A stretch of 64,000 nt of DNA from Alistipes sp. (GCA_022511345.1 JAFLRR010000001.1:1-64000); one strand, 5' to 3'. Positions 1-8,549 are shown, counted from the first letter of the stretch. Notes: generated from the letters alone by a model not told the origin. Translations and numbers: made by a program.

Positions 1-1047
1 GGAAATATTGTAGAGCCGTATCAAGCGAATTTCGGAGGAGCCGAGATTCTGAGCAACACCTACGAGGATGGCAAAGGTGTCATCAAATTCAACGCTCCTG
101 TTACGGAAATCGGATATTATGCATTCTATCATTGCCGCACACTGACAAGCATTACTATTCCCGACAGCGTGACAAAAATAGGAAATGACGCATTCTCAGA
201 TTGCAGCAGTCTGACAAGCATAACTATCCCCGACAGCGTTACGAGCATTTTAAATAATCAATTCAAATTATGCCGCAGCCTTACTGCTTTTTATGGCAAG
301 TTCGCCTCTGAGGACAACAGATGTTTGATTGTCGACGGAGAGCTTAAATCATTTGCTATTGGGTGCGGAGTTACCGAATATACTATCCCCGACGGCGTAA
401 CAACAATCGTAAATAACGCATTCTATAATTGCAGCAGTCTGACAAGCATAACTATCCCCGACAGCGTTACGACTATTGGTGTATACAATCCATTTGAAAA
501 TTGCTCTGGCCTTACTGCTTTTTATGGCAAGTTCGCATCCGATGACAACAGATGCCTTATTGTCGACGGAGTGCTTAAATCATTTGCTCAGGCCGGACTG
601 ACAGAATATACTATCCCCGACGGCGTGACAAAAATAGGAGATTTGGCATTCCACTATTGCACCGGTCTGACAAGCATAACTATTCCCGACAGTGTGACAG
701 AAATCGGAGGTTATGGATTCTCAGGTTGCAGCGGCCTAACAAGCATAACCATTTCCGACAATGTTACGATAATCGAAGGTTACGCATTCTCCGATTGCAA
801 CAGTCTGACAAGCATAACTATTCCCGACAATGTTACGATAATCGAAGGTTATGCATTCTCCTATTGCCGCAGCCTGACAAGCGTATACTGCCGGGCGACT
901 ACGCCGCCGGCACTTGGATACAATGTTTTTTATTATATACTTGAAAATTTAACCGCCATATATGTTCCTCGAGCATCGGTCGAGGCATACAAGGCCGCGG
1001 AAAAATGGAGCGATTATGCGGATTTGATTGAGCCGTACGACTTTTGA
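1..1047 (+). CDS. BspA-like leucine-rich repeat surface protein (5' end outside window)
   Basis: The reading frame is open from the first base, so the true start lies upstream; 348 residues remain. They consist of LRR_5/BspA repeats of about 23 residues (consensus LTSITIPDSVTxIGxxAFxxC). At least two are separated by a different module containing AFYGKFAS.DNRCLIVDG followed by TEYTIPDGVT. The C-terminus (TAIYVPRASVEAYKAA, then W..YADLIEPYDF) is the usual capping end of Bacteroidetes BspA proteins. Family knowledge points to an exported surface protein for adhesion or ligand binding; the missing N-terminus should hold the export signal. The DNA repeats are nearly identical, so copy number may vary. 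A strong terminator follows. Function beyond surface binding cannot be read. Confidence 0.9.
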   Translation, partial: GNIVEPYQANFGGAEILSNTYEDGKGVIKFNAPVTEIGYYAFYHCRTLTSITIPDSVTKIGNDAFSDCSSLTSITIPDSVTSILNNQFKLCRSLTAFYGKFASEDNRCLIVDGELKSFAIGCGVTEYTIPDGVTTIVNNAFYNCSSLTSITIPDSVTTIGVYNPFENCSGLTAFYGKFASDDNRCLIVDGVLKSFAQAGLTEYTIPDGVTKIGDLAFHYCTGLTSITIPDSVTEIGGYGFSGCSGLTSITISDNVTIIEGYAFSDCNSLTSITIPDNVTIIEGYAFSYCRSLTSVYCRATTPPALGYNVFYYILENLTAIYVPRASVEAYKAAEKWSDYADLIEPYDF

Positions 1048-1069
1048 GATTAGAAAAAATAGCGCCAAT

Positions 1070-1104
1070 AAAAAATAGCGTCGCGGGTGCGGCGCTATTT
1101 TTTT
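1070..1104 (+). terminator. Rho-independent terminator of the LRR gene
   Basis: An A-run and AATAGCG, then a GC-rich loop, then CGCTATT and a long T-run. It lies 22 bases after the LRR stop codon, just before the first AATTAGN arm. Confidence 0.8.
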
Positions 1105-1110
1105 GCAAAA

Positions 1111-1602
1111 ATTAACAATTAGCAATTAGTAATTAGAAATTAAAATCATGCGGCGCGGAGCGGCGCACATTGAATCCGCATTGCAGAATTTGCGGATTAT
1201 AGAGAGCGTCGCAGACGGACGAGAAACGAGGGAGACAGTTTGCTTGCAAACTTGCGAAGGCATCCCGAGCCGGACGGCAAGAGGCGAACCCGCAAATTGT
1301 GCCCTGCGGAGCGTTTTGCGTCGCTTTTGCGCCCAAAAGCGACAAAACAATTAATAATTAACAATTAGTAATTAGCAATTTGACATCTGCGGCGCGGAGC
1401 GACGCTGTAATTTTGAATCTTGAATTTTGAATTGCGAAGCATAGCGGAGCCCTGCGACGAACGTCGCGCGGGCCGAAGCCTCCGCCCAGCGGAGGCCCGC
1501 TGAAAACAGCGCTCCTCCGCAGGCTTCTGCCCGCAAGAGTACACAAAGTCCGAGACAATTGCTAATTACTAATTACTAATTGCTAATTGGTAATTGCTAA
1601 TT
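1111..1602. repeat. Composite repeat block with three AATTAGN heptamer arms
   Basis: This fills the 554-base gap between the LRR gene and rsmG; no credible gene is seen in it. Arm A (1111-1142) and arm B (1349-1380) are in the same orientation. Arm C (1557-1602) is inverted and touches the rsmG stop codon. Each arm is made only of A/T plus the recurring heptamer AATTAGN (N is C, T or A). Arm B and the reverse complement of arm C agree at about 23 of 25 positions. The GC-rich inserts after arms A and B both begin with nearly the same motif, TGCGGCGCGGAGCG, so the block looks like two partial copies of one module in tandem. Related arms occur at 6211-6292 and 13210-13640. Confidence 0.7.
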
Positions 1603-2222
1603 CATTTCTTGGCGTATACGACCTTTTTGGTCTCGAAGAACTCCTCGTCGAAAAAGTCGGATATGGCATACTCGTGCCACGAGAGTCGGGTGCGAGCGAG
1701 TTCGTCAGTGAGGTCGCCGCCCTTCAGGTAGAGGATGCCGGCAGGAAGCGTGCCGCGACGGCCCCGCTCGATTTTGTCCCACACCCACCCCACGAAGGTC
1801 GACATGTCGGTCACGGCCCGCGAGACGACGTAGTCGAAGCGCTCGCCGAGCTGCTCGGCACGCATGTTCAGCGCACGGACATTGTCGATGCCTGCGCCGC
1901 GGGTGACACCCTCGACCACCTTGATCTTCTTGCCGATAGAGTCCACGGCAGTGAACTGCGCGTCGGGGAACAGGATGGCCAGCGGAACCGACGGAAAGCC
2001 GCCGCCGCAGCCGACGTCGAGGATGCGCGCGCCAGACTCGAAGCGGCACACCCGCGCAATGGCCAGCGAGTGGAGCACATGACGCAGGTAGAGCTGGTCG
2101 AAGTCCTTGCGCGAAACCACGTTGATGCGCGCATTCCACTCGGCATAGAGGTCGTAGAGAGCCGCGAAACGTGAAATCTGCTGCGGCGTGAGGTCGGGGA
2201 AGTATTTGGTTATGAGCTCCAT
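1602..2222 (-). CDS. rsmG: 16S rRNA (guanine527-N7)-methyltransferase
   Basis: RsmG (GidB) makes m7G527 in 16S rRNA using S-adenosylmethionine; loss is known to give low-level streptomycin resistance. The 206-residue product is of normal family length. Motifs are the N-terminal INVVSRKD (residues 33-40) and the SAM-binding DVGCGGGFPSVPLA (from about 69). The start was chosen at MELITKYFP because the frame continues upstream without family similarity. It lies 5 bases downstream of rlmN on the same strand, so the two rRNA methylase genes are probably one transcript. Its stop codon touches a repeat arm. Confidence 0.93.
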   Translation of the reverse strand: MELITKYFPDLTPQQISRFAALYDLYAEWNARINVVSRKDFDQLYLRHVLHSLAIARVCRFESGARILDVGCGGGFPSVPLAILFPDAQFTAVDSIGKKIKVVEGVTRGAGIDNVRALNMRAEQLGERFDYVVSRAVTDMSTFVGWVWDKIERGRRGTLPAGILYLKGGDLTDELARTRLSWHEYAISDFFDEEFFETKKVVYAKK

Positions 2223-2227
2223 AGAAG

Positions 2228-3268
2228 TCAGCTTTCGGATTCGGCGGCCGAGGCGTCGAGAAGTCCGCACGCGGCCTTGATATCCTCGCCGCGCGAGGCG
2301 CGCACAGTAGTCATGATGCCGCGCGCAGTGAGGGCGTCGCGGAAGGCCATGACGGCTGCATCGTCGGGCGAGAAGTAGGGCGAGCCGGGGATGCGGTGGA
2401 AACGGATGATGTTGATGCGGCACTTGATGCCGTTCAGAAGCCGGCACAGGCCACGGATATGGCGCGGGGTGTCGTTCAGGCCGCTCAGCAGGATATACTC
2501 GAACGAGACCCGCCGGTGAGAGAAGTCGTACTCGCGAAGAATCTCCATAAACTCCTCGATAGGATAGGCCCGCTCGATGGGCATGAGCTCGGAACGCTCG
2601 TCGCTGAAGGGATTGTGAAGACTCACGGCAAGGCGGACGTCCGTGCTCTCGAGAAAACGCCGCAGGTTGGCTGTAACGCCCGCAGTGGAGACGGTGATGC
2701 GCGACGGCGAACGCCCGAAGCACTTGTCGGAGGTCAGTATCTCCAGCGCGCGGAGAACCTCGTCGAGATTGTCGAACGGCTCGCCCATGCCCATGAAGAC
2801 GATGTTCGTAAGGCGGTCGCGCTCGGGAAGCGAGATAATCTGGTTGAGAATCTCGCCCGAAGTGAGCGACCGGCGAAGACCCCGGCGGCCCGTGGCGCAG
2901 AACTTGCACCCCATGCGGCAGCCGGCCTGACACGACACGCACAGCGTGGCCCGCTCGCCGTCGGGGATATAGGCCGTCTCGACAAAATAGCCGCCCGAAA
3001 CGCCGTAGAGGTATTTACGGGTTCCGTCGCAAGAGATGTCCACACGCAGCGGCGCCGAAAGACCCACGCAGTAGCGCTCGGAGAGCCGCTCACGCGCAGC
3101 CATGGGCAGCTCGGTCATCTCGGCGATATCCGAGGCGAAGTGACGGTAGAGCCGGCGGGCGATTTGACCCGCAGCGAAACGCGGCAGGCCCGCCTCGCCG
3201 ACAACCCGCTCGAGGTCCGCAGGAGTCATGCCGCAGAGGGGCTCTCTATGTTCCGGTTCGGAGTTCAT
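2228..3268 (-). CDS. rlmN: Dual-specificity RNA methyltransferase RlmN (radical SAM)
   Basis: RlmN makes 2-methyladenosine at 23S A2503 and at tRNA A37. In this 346-residue protein the radical-SAM cluster CxxxCxxC is at Cys117, Cys121 and Cys124 (CRMGCKFC). The two mechanism-specific cysteines are present as Cys110 (seven residues before the cluster) and Cys334 near the C-terminus (ACGLL). The GMGEP motif of the SAM site follows in the middle. It heads the rlmN-rsmG pair and has a TAnnTTTG promoter element just upstream. Confidence 0.95.
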   Translation of the reverse strand: MNSEPEHREPLCGMTPADLERVVGEAGLPRFAAGQIARRLYRHFASDIAEMTELPMAARERLSERYCVGLSAPLRVDISCDGTRKYLYGVSGGYFVETAYIPDGERATLCVSCQAGCRMGCKFCATGRRGLRRSLTSGEILNQIISLPERDRLTNIVFMGMGEPFDNLDEVLRALEILTSDKCFGRSPSRITVSTAGVTANLRRFLESTDVRLAVSLHNPFSDERSELMPIERAYPIEEFMEILREYDFSHRRVSFEYILLSGLNDTPRHIRGLCRLLNGIKCRINIIRFHRIPGSPYFSPDDAAVMAFRDALTARGIMTTVRASRGEDIKAACGLLDASAAESES

Positions 3269-3275
3269 GACATCG

Positions 3276-3283
3276 CAAAATTA
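3276..3283 (-). promoter_or_regulatory. Bacteroidetes -7 element for rlmN-rsmG
   Basis: TAATTTTG on the minus strand matches the TAnnTTTG consensus and lies 8 bases from the rlmN start, so the leader would be almost absent. I see no convincing -33 element at the usual spacing. Confidence 0.5.
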
Positions 3284-3336
3284 GAAAATTTTACACAATT
3301 TCGGCCCCGGGCGTATCATCATAACAAAATAATTCT

Positions 3337-3344
3337 TATATTTG
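3337..3344 (+). promoter_or_regulatory. Bacteroidetes -7 element for tonB
   Basis: TATATTTG, a full match to TAnnTTTG, diverges from the rlmN promoter. It would start a leader of about 200 bases before the tonB gene. Confidence 0.6.
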
Positions 3345-3553
3345 CGTATGCATACCTGCACCCCACCGCCACCGGGGCCCGAAAAAACGGGGCCGGAGCG
3401 TTTGAAAGGATGGCCGGGAAAGGTCGCCGGGAAACGAGGCGGGAGGTCTTCGGAAGAAGGGCCGGAGCGTTTGGGAAAAAGGTGTGAGGAAGGGAGTCGG
3501 ACGGAGTGCCGGCGCCGGAAAAAACGGTAAGAAAACTTAAAAATTATTGATAA
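3345..3553 (+). promoter_or_regulatory. Long purine-rich 5' leader of tonB with a direct repeat
   Basis: About 200 bases without a credible gene. The 15-base sequence GGGCCGGAGCGTTTG occurs at 3390-3404 and again at 3459-3473, and the segment is unusually rich in GGG and GAAA runs. It may act in mRNA stability or translation; this is only inferred from length and repetition. Confidence 0.35.
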
Positions 3554-4237
3554 ATGGAGCTTAAAAAATCACCTAAGGCCGACCTCAGGAACAAGAAGGG
3601 TCTTTTCCTCGAGATCGGATTGTGCGTGGCGCTGGGACTCGTAATCGCAGCATTCGCCTACACGCCCAAAGAGCACAGAATCGAGCAGATCGACCTCAAC
3701 TACGGCCCCGTAGAGGAGGAGATCACCGAGATTACCCGTCAGGACCAGAAGCCCCCCGAGCCTCCCAAGAAGGTCGAGGTCAAGGTTATAGCCGACCTGA
3801 TGAAGGTCGTGACCAACGATACCAAAATCGATACCGGTATCGACTTCGCCGAGTTCGACGAGGATGTGGAGGTCGTGCAGACCGTAGAGGTAGAGGAGGA
3901 GACCATCGTAGACGACGAGCCCTACCTGAACGCCGAGGTGATGCCTACATTCCAGGGCGGTGACCTGAACACATTCAGAAACTGGGTGCAGTCGCGTCTG
4001 CGCTATCCCCAGATCGCAAACGAGAACGGTATTCAGGGCAACGTAATCCTGACATTCGTAATCGAGAAGGACGGACGTCTGACCAACATACAGGTGCTGC
4101 GCACTCCCGACCGCTCGCTCTCCGAGGAGGCCATTCGAGTGCTCAACCAGTCGCCCAAGTGGTCGCCCGGAAAGCAGAACGACCAGGCTGTGCGTATCAA
4201 GTACACGCTGCCCGTGGTGTTCCGCATCCAGAACTGA
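3554..4237 (+). CDS. TonB-family energy transducer
   Basis: A 227-residue protein with a short positively charged N-terminus, one membrane helix at about residues 15-37 (GLFLEIGLCVALGLVIAAFAY), a Pro/Lys/Glu linker (QDQKPPEPPKKVEVKV) and a C-terminal TonB domain of about 85 residues. TonB spans the periplasm and passes proton-motive energy from ExbB/ExbD to outer-membrane receptors. No exbB/exbD is adjacent; Bacteroidetes carry many TonB paralogues, so the partner receptor cannot be assigned. It is monocistronic between its own promoter and a strong terminator. Confidence 0.88.
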   Translation: MELKKSPKADLRNKKGLFLEIGLCVALGLVIAAFAYTPKEHRIEQIDLNYGPVEEEITEITRQDQKPPEPPKKVEVKVIADLMKVVTNDTKIDTGIDFAEFDEDVEVVQTVEVEEETIVDDEPYLNAEVMPTFQGGDLNTFRNWVQSRLRYPQIANENGIQGNVILTFVIEKDGRLTNIQVLRTPDRSLSEEAIRVLNQSPKWSPGKQNDQAVRIKYTLPVVFRIQN

Positions 4238-4274
4238 TGACGCGAAAAAGCATCATAAACCGCAAAGACAATGG

Positions 4275-4306
4275 AGGGTATCATCTCGGGATGATACCCT
4301 TCTTTT
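4275..4306 (+). terminator. Rho-independent terminator of tonB
   Basis: A perfect 11-bp stem (AGGGTATCATC / GATGATACCCT) with a TCGG loop, followed by TTCTTTT. It ends 12 bases before hflX. Confidence 0.9.
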
Positions 4307-4318
4307 AGAACGACACCA

Positions 4319-5518
4319 ATGTCCGAGATTGTCAATACTCAAGAGGTCGCAAAGCGCGACGCGGTGCTCGTGGCCGTGATTCGCGACGGACAGGAGAGCC
4401 GCAAAACCGATGAATTTCTCGACGAACTGGAGTTTCTGGCCGAGACGGCAGACTACACCACTGTTCGCAGATTCACCCAGCGGCTGCCGCAGCCTTCGTC
4501 GCGAATATACGTAGGCCCCGGAAAACTGGAGGAGATTGCCCAGTGGTGCCGCGACAACGAGGTCGACACCGTGATATTCGACGACGAGCTGTCGCCCTCG
4601 CAGACTCGAAACATAGAGAAAGAGATGCCATGCCGCGTGCTCGACCGCACAAGGCTAATACTCGACATATTCCTCTCGCGGGCTCAGACTGCATATGCCA
4701 AGACGCAGGTGCAGCTGGCTCACTACGAGTACATGCTGCCGCGACTGGCCGGAATGTGGACCCACCTGGAGCGGCAGCGAGGAGGCACGGGAACCCGTGG
4801 CGGCGCCGGAGAGCGCGAGATAGAGACCGACCGCCGAATAGTACGCAACAGGATAGCCAAGCTCAAGGAGGACCTGCGCAAGATAGACCGGCAGATGGCC
4901 GTGCAGCGCTCGAACCGAGGCCAGCTGGTGAGGGTGTCGCTGGTCGGGTACACAAATGTCGGAAAGTCGACGCTAATGAACCTCATATCGAAGAGCGAGG
5001 TGTTCGCCGAAAACAAGCTCTTCGCAACGCTCGACACGACGGTCCGCAAGGTGGTATTCGACAACCTGCCATTTCTGCTCTCGGACACCGTAGGATTCAT
5101 CCGCAAGCTGCCGACGGAGCTGATAGAGTCGTTCAAGTCGACGCTCGACGAGGTGCGCGAGGCCGACCTGCTGGTCCATGTGGTCGACATATCGCACCCG
5201 GGATTCGAGGAGCAGATTGACGTGGTCAAGCAGACGCTGCGCGACATAGGCGCTGCAGACAAGCCCGTATTTCTGGTATTCAACAAAATCGACGCATACA
5301 CCTATATAAAGAAAGAGGAGGACGACCTGACGCCCGCAACGCGCGAAAACATGTCGCTCGACGACCTGAAAAAGAGCTGGATAGCAAAGGCCAACACTCC
5401 CTGCATATTCATCTCGGCGGCCGAGAGAACAAACATCGAAAAACTGCGCTCGGACCTCTACGGAATGGTGCGCGAGATACATGCCGGACGCTACCCGTTC
5501 AACAACTTCCTCTACTGA
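4319..5518 (+). CDS. hflX: Ribosome-associated GTPase HflX
   Basis: HflX binds the 50S subunit and rescues or splits stalled ribosomes, notably under heat stress. The 399-residue protein has the N-terminal HflX domain with a glycine-rich hinge (RGGTGTRGGAGE, about 156-168), a short helical linker, then a GTPase domain with G1 GYTNVGKST (about 209-217), G3 DTVGF, G4 NKID and a conserved TTVRK switch region. It lies directly behind the tonB terminator and 31 bases before upp. Confidence 0.95.
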   Translation: MSEIVNTQEVAKRDAVLVAVIRDGQESRKTDEFLDELEFLAETADYTTVRRFTQRLPQPSSRIYVGPGKLEEIAQWCRDNEVDTVIFDDELSPSQTRNIEKEMPCRVLDRTRLILDIFLSRAQTAYAKTQVQLAHYEYMLPRLAGMWTHLERQRGGTGTRGGAGEREIETDRRIVRNRIAKLKEDLRKIDRQMAVQRSNRGQLVRVSLVGYTNVGKSTLMNLISKSEVFAENKLFATLDTTVRKVVFDNLPFLLSDTVGFIRKLPTELIESFKSTLDEVREADLLVHVVDISHPGFEEQIDVVKQTLRDIGAADKPVFLVFNKIDAYTYIKKEEDDLTPATRENMSLDDLKKSWIAKANTPCIFISAAERTNIEKLRSDLYGMVREIHAGRYPFNNFLY

Positions 5519-5549
5519 CAAGAGAAAAAATCAAAACCTATAAACAGCT

Positions 5550-6203
5550 ATGCTCCACATCCTTAACCAGCAGAACACCGTTCTGAACAAGTTCATCGCC
5601 GAGATACGCGACAAGTCGATTCAGAAGGATTCGATGCGCTTCCGCCGCAACCTCGAGCGCATAGGCGAAGTGACCGCCTACGAGATTTCGAAACAGCTTC
5701 AGTATGAAGACCGCACGGTAGAGACCCCGCTCGGCGAGGCTGTGGTGGCCACGGTGGCCGACGACATAGTAATAGCCACGATACTGCGCGCGGGTCTGCC
5801 ATTCCACCAGGGTTTTCTGAACTACTTCGACGATGCCCACAACGCATTCGTGTCGGCATACCGCAAGAGCACCAAGGACGGAAAGTTCACAGTGAAAGTC
5901 GAGTACATATCGTGCGGCGACCTGGAGGGAAAGGTGCTGCTGCTGGTAGACCCAATGCTGGCAACAGGCGCGTCGATAGTGCTGGCATGGCAGGCGCTGT
6001 GCGAAAAGGGCGGAATGCCGCGGCACACGCACATTGCTTCGGTAATAGCCTCCGAAGAGGGCGTGGACTACGTGCAGAAGAACATGCCCCGAAAGACCAC
6101 CTCGCTATGGACCGCAGCGGTGGATGCCGAGCTGACTTCGCGCTCGTACATAGTGCCCGGAATAGGCGACGCGGGAGATTTGGCATACGGGGAGAAAAAG
6201 TGA
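5550..6203 (+). CDS. upp: Uracil phosphoribosyltransferase
   Basis: Salvages uracil to UMP using PRPP. The 217-residue length fits the family. The PRPP loop is VDPMLATGAS (about 132-141). The C-terminal uracil-binding segment is recognisable in YIVPGIGDAGD. It sits 31 bases behind hflX with no terminator between them, so it may be co-transcribed. It is followed by an AT-rich hairpin. Confidence 0.93.
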   Translation: MLHILNQQNTVLNKFIAEIRDKSIQKDSMRFRRNLERIGEVTAYEISKQLQYEDRTVETPLGEAVVATVADDIVIATILRAGLPFHQGFLNYFDDAHNAFVSAYRKSTKDGKFTVKVEYISCGDLEGKVLLLVDPMLATGASIVLAWQALCEKGGMPRHTHIASVIASEEGVDYVQKNMPRKTTSLWTAAVDAELTSRSYIVPGIGDAGDLAYGEKK

Positions 6204-6210
6204 TAAACAG

Positions 6211-6292
6211 TTAATAATTAGCAATCAGTAATTAGAAATTTCGTTCGCCAGAAAAAAATAATTGCCAATTACCGATTGTTAATTCATAATTT
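6211..6292. repeat. AATTAGN inverted repeat hairpin without a gene
   Basis: The left arm (6211-6240) and right arm (6257-6292) are A/T heptamer arrays in inverted orientation around a 16-base spacer. Over a 25-base core they match at 21 positions, and some mismatches would be G-U pairs in RNA. The hairpin fills the whole gap between upp and rlmD. It is the same family as the arms at 1111-1602 and 13210-13640, but has no cargo. Confidence 0.75.
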
Positions 6293-6295
6293 CTC

Positions 6296-7714
6296 ATGTC
6301 AAGGAAAAAGATTCCCCTGCAGGTAATCGAGGGGCTTGAGATAACGACGCTCGCGGCCGAGGGAAAGGCCATGGGGCGCTGGAACGACATGGTGGTATTC
6401 GTACCCATGACCGTGCCGGGCGATGTGGTCGACGTGCGCATAAGAAACAAGCGCCGCAGATTCATGGAGGGGTCGGTCGAGAGGTTCGTAAAACGCTCGC
6501 CGCTGCGAGAGGAGCCGTTCTGCAGCCACTTCGGCGTCTGCGGAGGGTGCAAGTGGCAGAACCTCCCGTATGACGAGCAGCTGAAATTCAAGCGCGACCA
6601 GGTGCGCGACCAGCTGACCAGAATAGGCAAGATCGAGCTGCCGGAGATTGCCCCGTGTCTGGGCTCGAAGCAGACCCGTTTCTACCGCAACAAGCTGGAA
6701 TTCACCTTCGCAGACCGCCGCTGGATGACATATGAGGAGATAGCTGCGGGCGGAGACATAGTCCCCGGTCCGGCACTCGGATTTCACATACCCAACATGT
6801 TCGACAAGGTGCTCGACATAGAGCGATGCTGGCTGCAGGCCGACCCCTCGAACGACATAAGGCTCGAGACTCGAAGGTTCTGCCTGGAGAACGGATACTC
6901 ATTCCACAACGCCCGAAGCCACCAGGGTCTGATGCGCAACATGATAGTGCGCACCGCCTCGACGGGCGAGAAGATGGTAATCGTCGTATTCAACGAGGAG
7001 GACAAGCCGCGCATAGAGGCGCTGCTCGACCATCTGGCCGGACGCTTCCCCGAAATAACATCGCTGATGTATGTGGTCAACACCAAGCTCAACGACTCGG
7101 TGGCCGACTTGGAGGCCGTATGCTACCGCGGCAAAGACCACATAATAGAGCAGATGGAGGGGCTCAGCTTCCGCGTGGGTCCCAAGTCGTTCTACCAGAC
7201 AAACTCGGAGCAGGCTTACGAGCTATACAAGGTGGCGAGAGAGGTGGCGGCCCTCACGCCCGGCGATACGCTCTACGACCTCTACACCGGAACCGGAACA
7301 ATAGCCAACTTCTGCGCCGCAAGGTGCCGCAAGGTGGTGGGTATAGAGTATGTGCCCGAGGCCATAGAGGATGCGAAGGTCAACTCGCTGATAAACGGAA
7401 TAAATAACACCGTCTTCTTCGCGGGCGACATGAAGCGCGTGCTCGACGACCAGTTCATAGCGCAGAACGGACGCCCCGACGTGATAATACTCGACCCGCC
7501 CCGCGCGGGCGTGGACGAGCCCGTGATAGAGGTGATACGACGCGCGGCGCCGAAGCGGATGGTCTATGTGAGCTGCAACCCGGCAACCCAGGCGCGCGAC
7601 CTGGCGCTGCTCGACGCCGACTACAGAGTCACGGCCGTGCAGCCGGTGGATATGTTCCCCCACACACACCATGTGGAGAATGTGGTGGCGCTCGAAAGGC
7701 GCTCAGGGCAATAA
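6296..7714 (+). CDS. rlmD: 23S rRNA (uracil-C5)-methyltransferase, RumA/RlmD family
   Basis: Makes m5U in 23S rRNA (U1939 or U747 in this family) with SAM. The 472-residue protein has an N-terminal TRAM-like RNA-binding region, iron-sulfur cysteines CSHFGVCGGC (about 76-85) with a fourth in APCLGS, a SAM site DLYTGTGTIA, a LDPPRAG motif, and the catalytic cysteine in SCNPATQARD. The exact target uridine cannot be read: RlmC, RlmD and RlmCD look alike at this level. It starts directly after the AATTAGN hairpin. Confidence 0.88.
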   Translation: MSRKKIPLQVIEGLEITTLAAEGKAMGRWNDMVVFVPMTVPGDVVDVRIRNKRRRFMEGSVERFVKRSPLREEPFCSHFGVCGGCKWQNLPYDEQLKFKRDQVRDQLTRIGKIELPEIAPCLGSKQTRFYRNKLEFTFADRRWMTYEEIAAGGDIVPGPALGFHIPNMFDKVLDIERCWLQADPSNDIRLETRRFCLENGYSFHNARSHQGLMRNMIVRTASTGEKMVIVVFNEEDKPRIEALLDHLAGRFPEITSLMYVVNTKLNDSVADLEAVCYRGKDHIIEQMEGLSFRVGPKSFYQTNSEQAYELYKVAREVAALTPGDTLYDLYTGTGTIANFCAARCRKVVGIEYVPEAIEDAKVNSLINGINNTVFFAGDMKRVLDDQFIAQNGRPDVIILDPPRAGVDEPVIEVIRRAAPKRMVYVSCNPATQARDLALLDADYRVTAVQPVDMFPHTHHVENVVALERRSGQ

Positions 7715-7764
7715 AAAGGCGCAGAGAGGCGTTGTTTTTGCAAGTTACCTAAAAAACGGATGCC

Positions 7765-8457
7765 ATGAAGAAGATTGTTTTGATGACAGCGGTGCTGCTG
7801 GCCGCAATCGGCACAGCCGCCGCACAGGAGACGGAGCGCAAGCCCTACATTCAGGTCAGCGGACGCGCCGAAAAGGAGCTCGTGCCCGACATGTTCTATC
7901 TGATGATAACCATCGACGAGCAGGACTCGAAAGGAAAAATCTCGGTCGAGACCCAGCAGCGGGAGATGATAAAGGTGCTGCGCCAGGCCGGCGTGGACAC
8001 CGACAAGGCCCTGACAATGGCCAACGTGTCGAGCTCGTACTACAAAAAGCAGACATCGCTCGCATCGGCTCGGTATCAGTTGTGCCTCGACTCGCCGGCC
8101 ATGCTCGCAAAAGTACTCGCGGCACTCAGCGACATGGGCATATCCAACGCAGCGCTGCAGCGGGTGACTCACTCGAAGATGGACCAGTACCGCAACCAGG
8201 TGAGAATCGAGGCCATACAGAACGCCCGGCAGGTGGCTCAGACGCTCGCCGAAGCCATAGACCAGAAGTGCGGAAAGTGCATGTACATCATAGACTACAA
8301 CCGCAACATATCGGCCGTATACGACAATGCGGTAATGACGCGCAGCGCGAAGTTTGCGGCCGGCGGCATAATGGAGGAGGACTTCGAGGAGGAGGCCCCC
8401 GAATTCAAGACGATAAAAATAGAGTACGACGTGCAGGCATGCTTCGAGCTGCTGTAA
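7765..8457 (+). CDS. SIMPL domain (DUF541) periplasmic protein
   Basis: A 230-residue protein with a signal peptide ending near TAAAQ (residue 21), then a SIMPL/DUF541 domain typical of periplasmic or outer-membrane proteins linked to oxidative stress in some species. Recognisable segments are IQVSGRAEKELVPDMFYL near the N-terminus and IKIEYDVQACFELL at the end. Specific function is unknown. It is followed by a strong terminator. Confidence 0.8.
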   Translation: MKKIVLMTAVLLAAIGTAAAQETERKPYIQVSGRAEKELVPDMFYLMITIDEQDSKGKISVETQQREMIKVLRQAGVDTDKALTMANVSSSYYKKQTSLASARYQLCLDSPAMLAKVLAALSDMGISNAALQRVTHSKMDQYRNQVRIEAIQNARQVAQTLAEAIDQKCGKCMYIIDYNRNISAVYDNAVMTRSAKFAAGGIMEEDFEEEAPEFKTIKIEYDVQACFELL

Positions 8458-8514
8458 TGCGAGCTGCGGAGCGGACGCATGGAGGCTGCCGGAAAGGCTG
8501 CGCGGAAGTGGCGC

Positions 8515-8549
8515 AAGGCGGAAAACGATTGGGTTTTTCGCCTTTTTTT
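8515..8549 (+). terminator. Rho-independent terminator after the SIMPL gene
   Basis: Stem AAGGCGGAAAAC / GTTTTTCGCCTT followed by a run of seven Ts. The next promoter's -33 box lies in its loop and stem. Confidence 0.8.

Noticed and set aside
138..890. Regular DNA repeats that could suggest a CRISPR array
   Set aside because: The repeats are in frame, 69 bases long without unique spacers, and encode leucine-rich units.
1148..1558. Short open frames on both strands in the composite repeat block
   Set aside because: They overlap one another on both strands, have low-complexity Arg/Ala-rich translations, and lie between repeat arms.
3342..3530. A 62-codon plus-strand frame in the tonB leader
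   Set aside because: Composition is Arg/Gly/Pro/Lys noise from purine-rich DNA, it resembles no protein, and it overlies the direct repeats and promoter start region.
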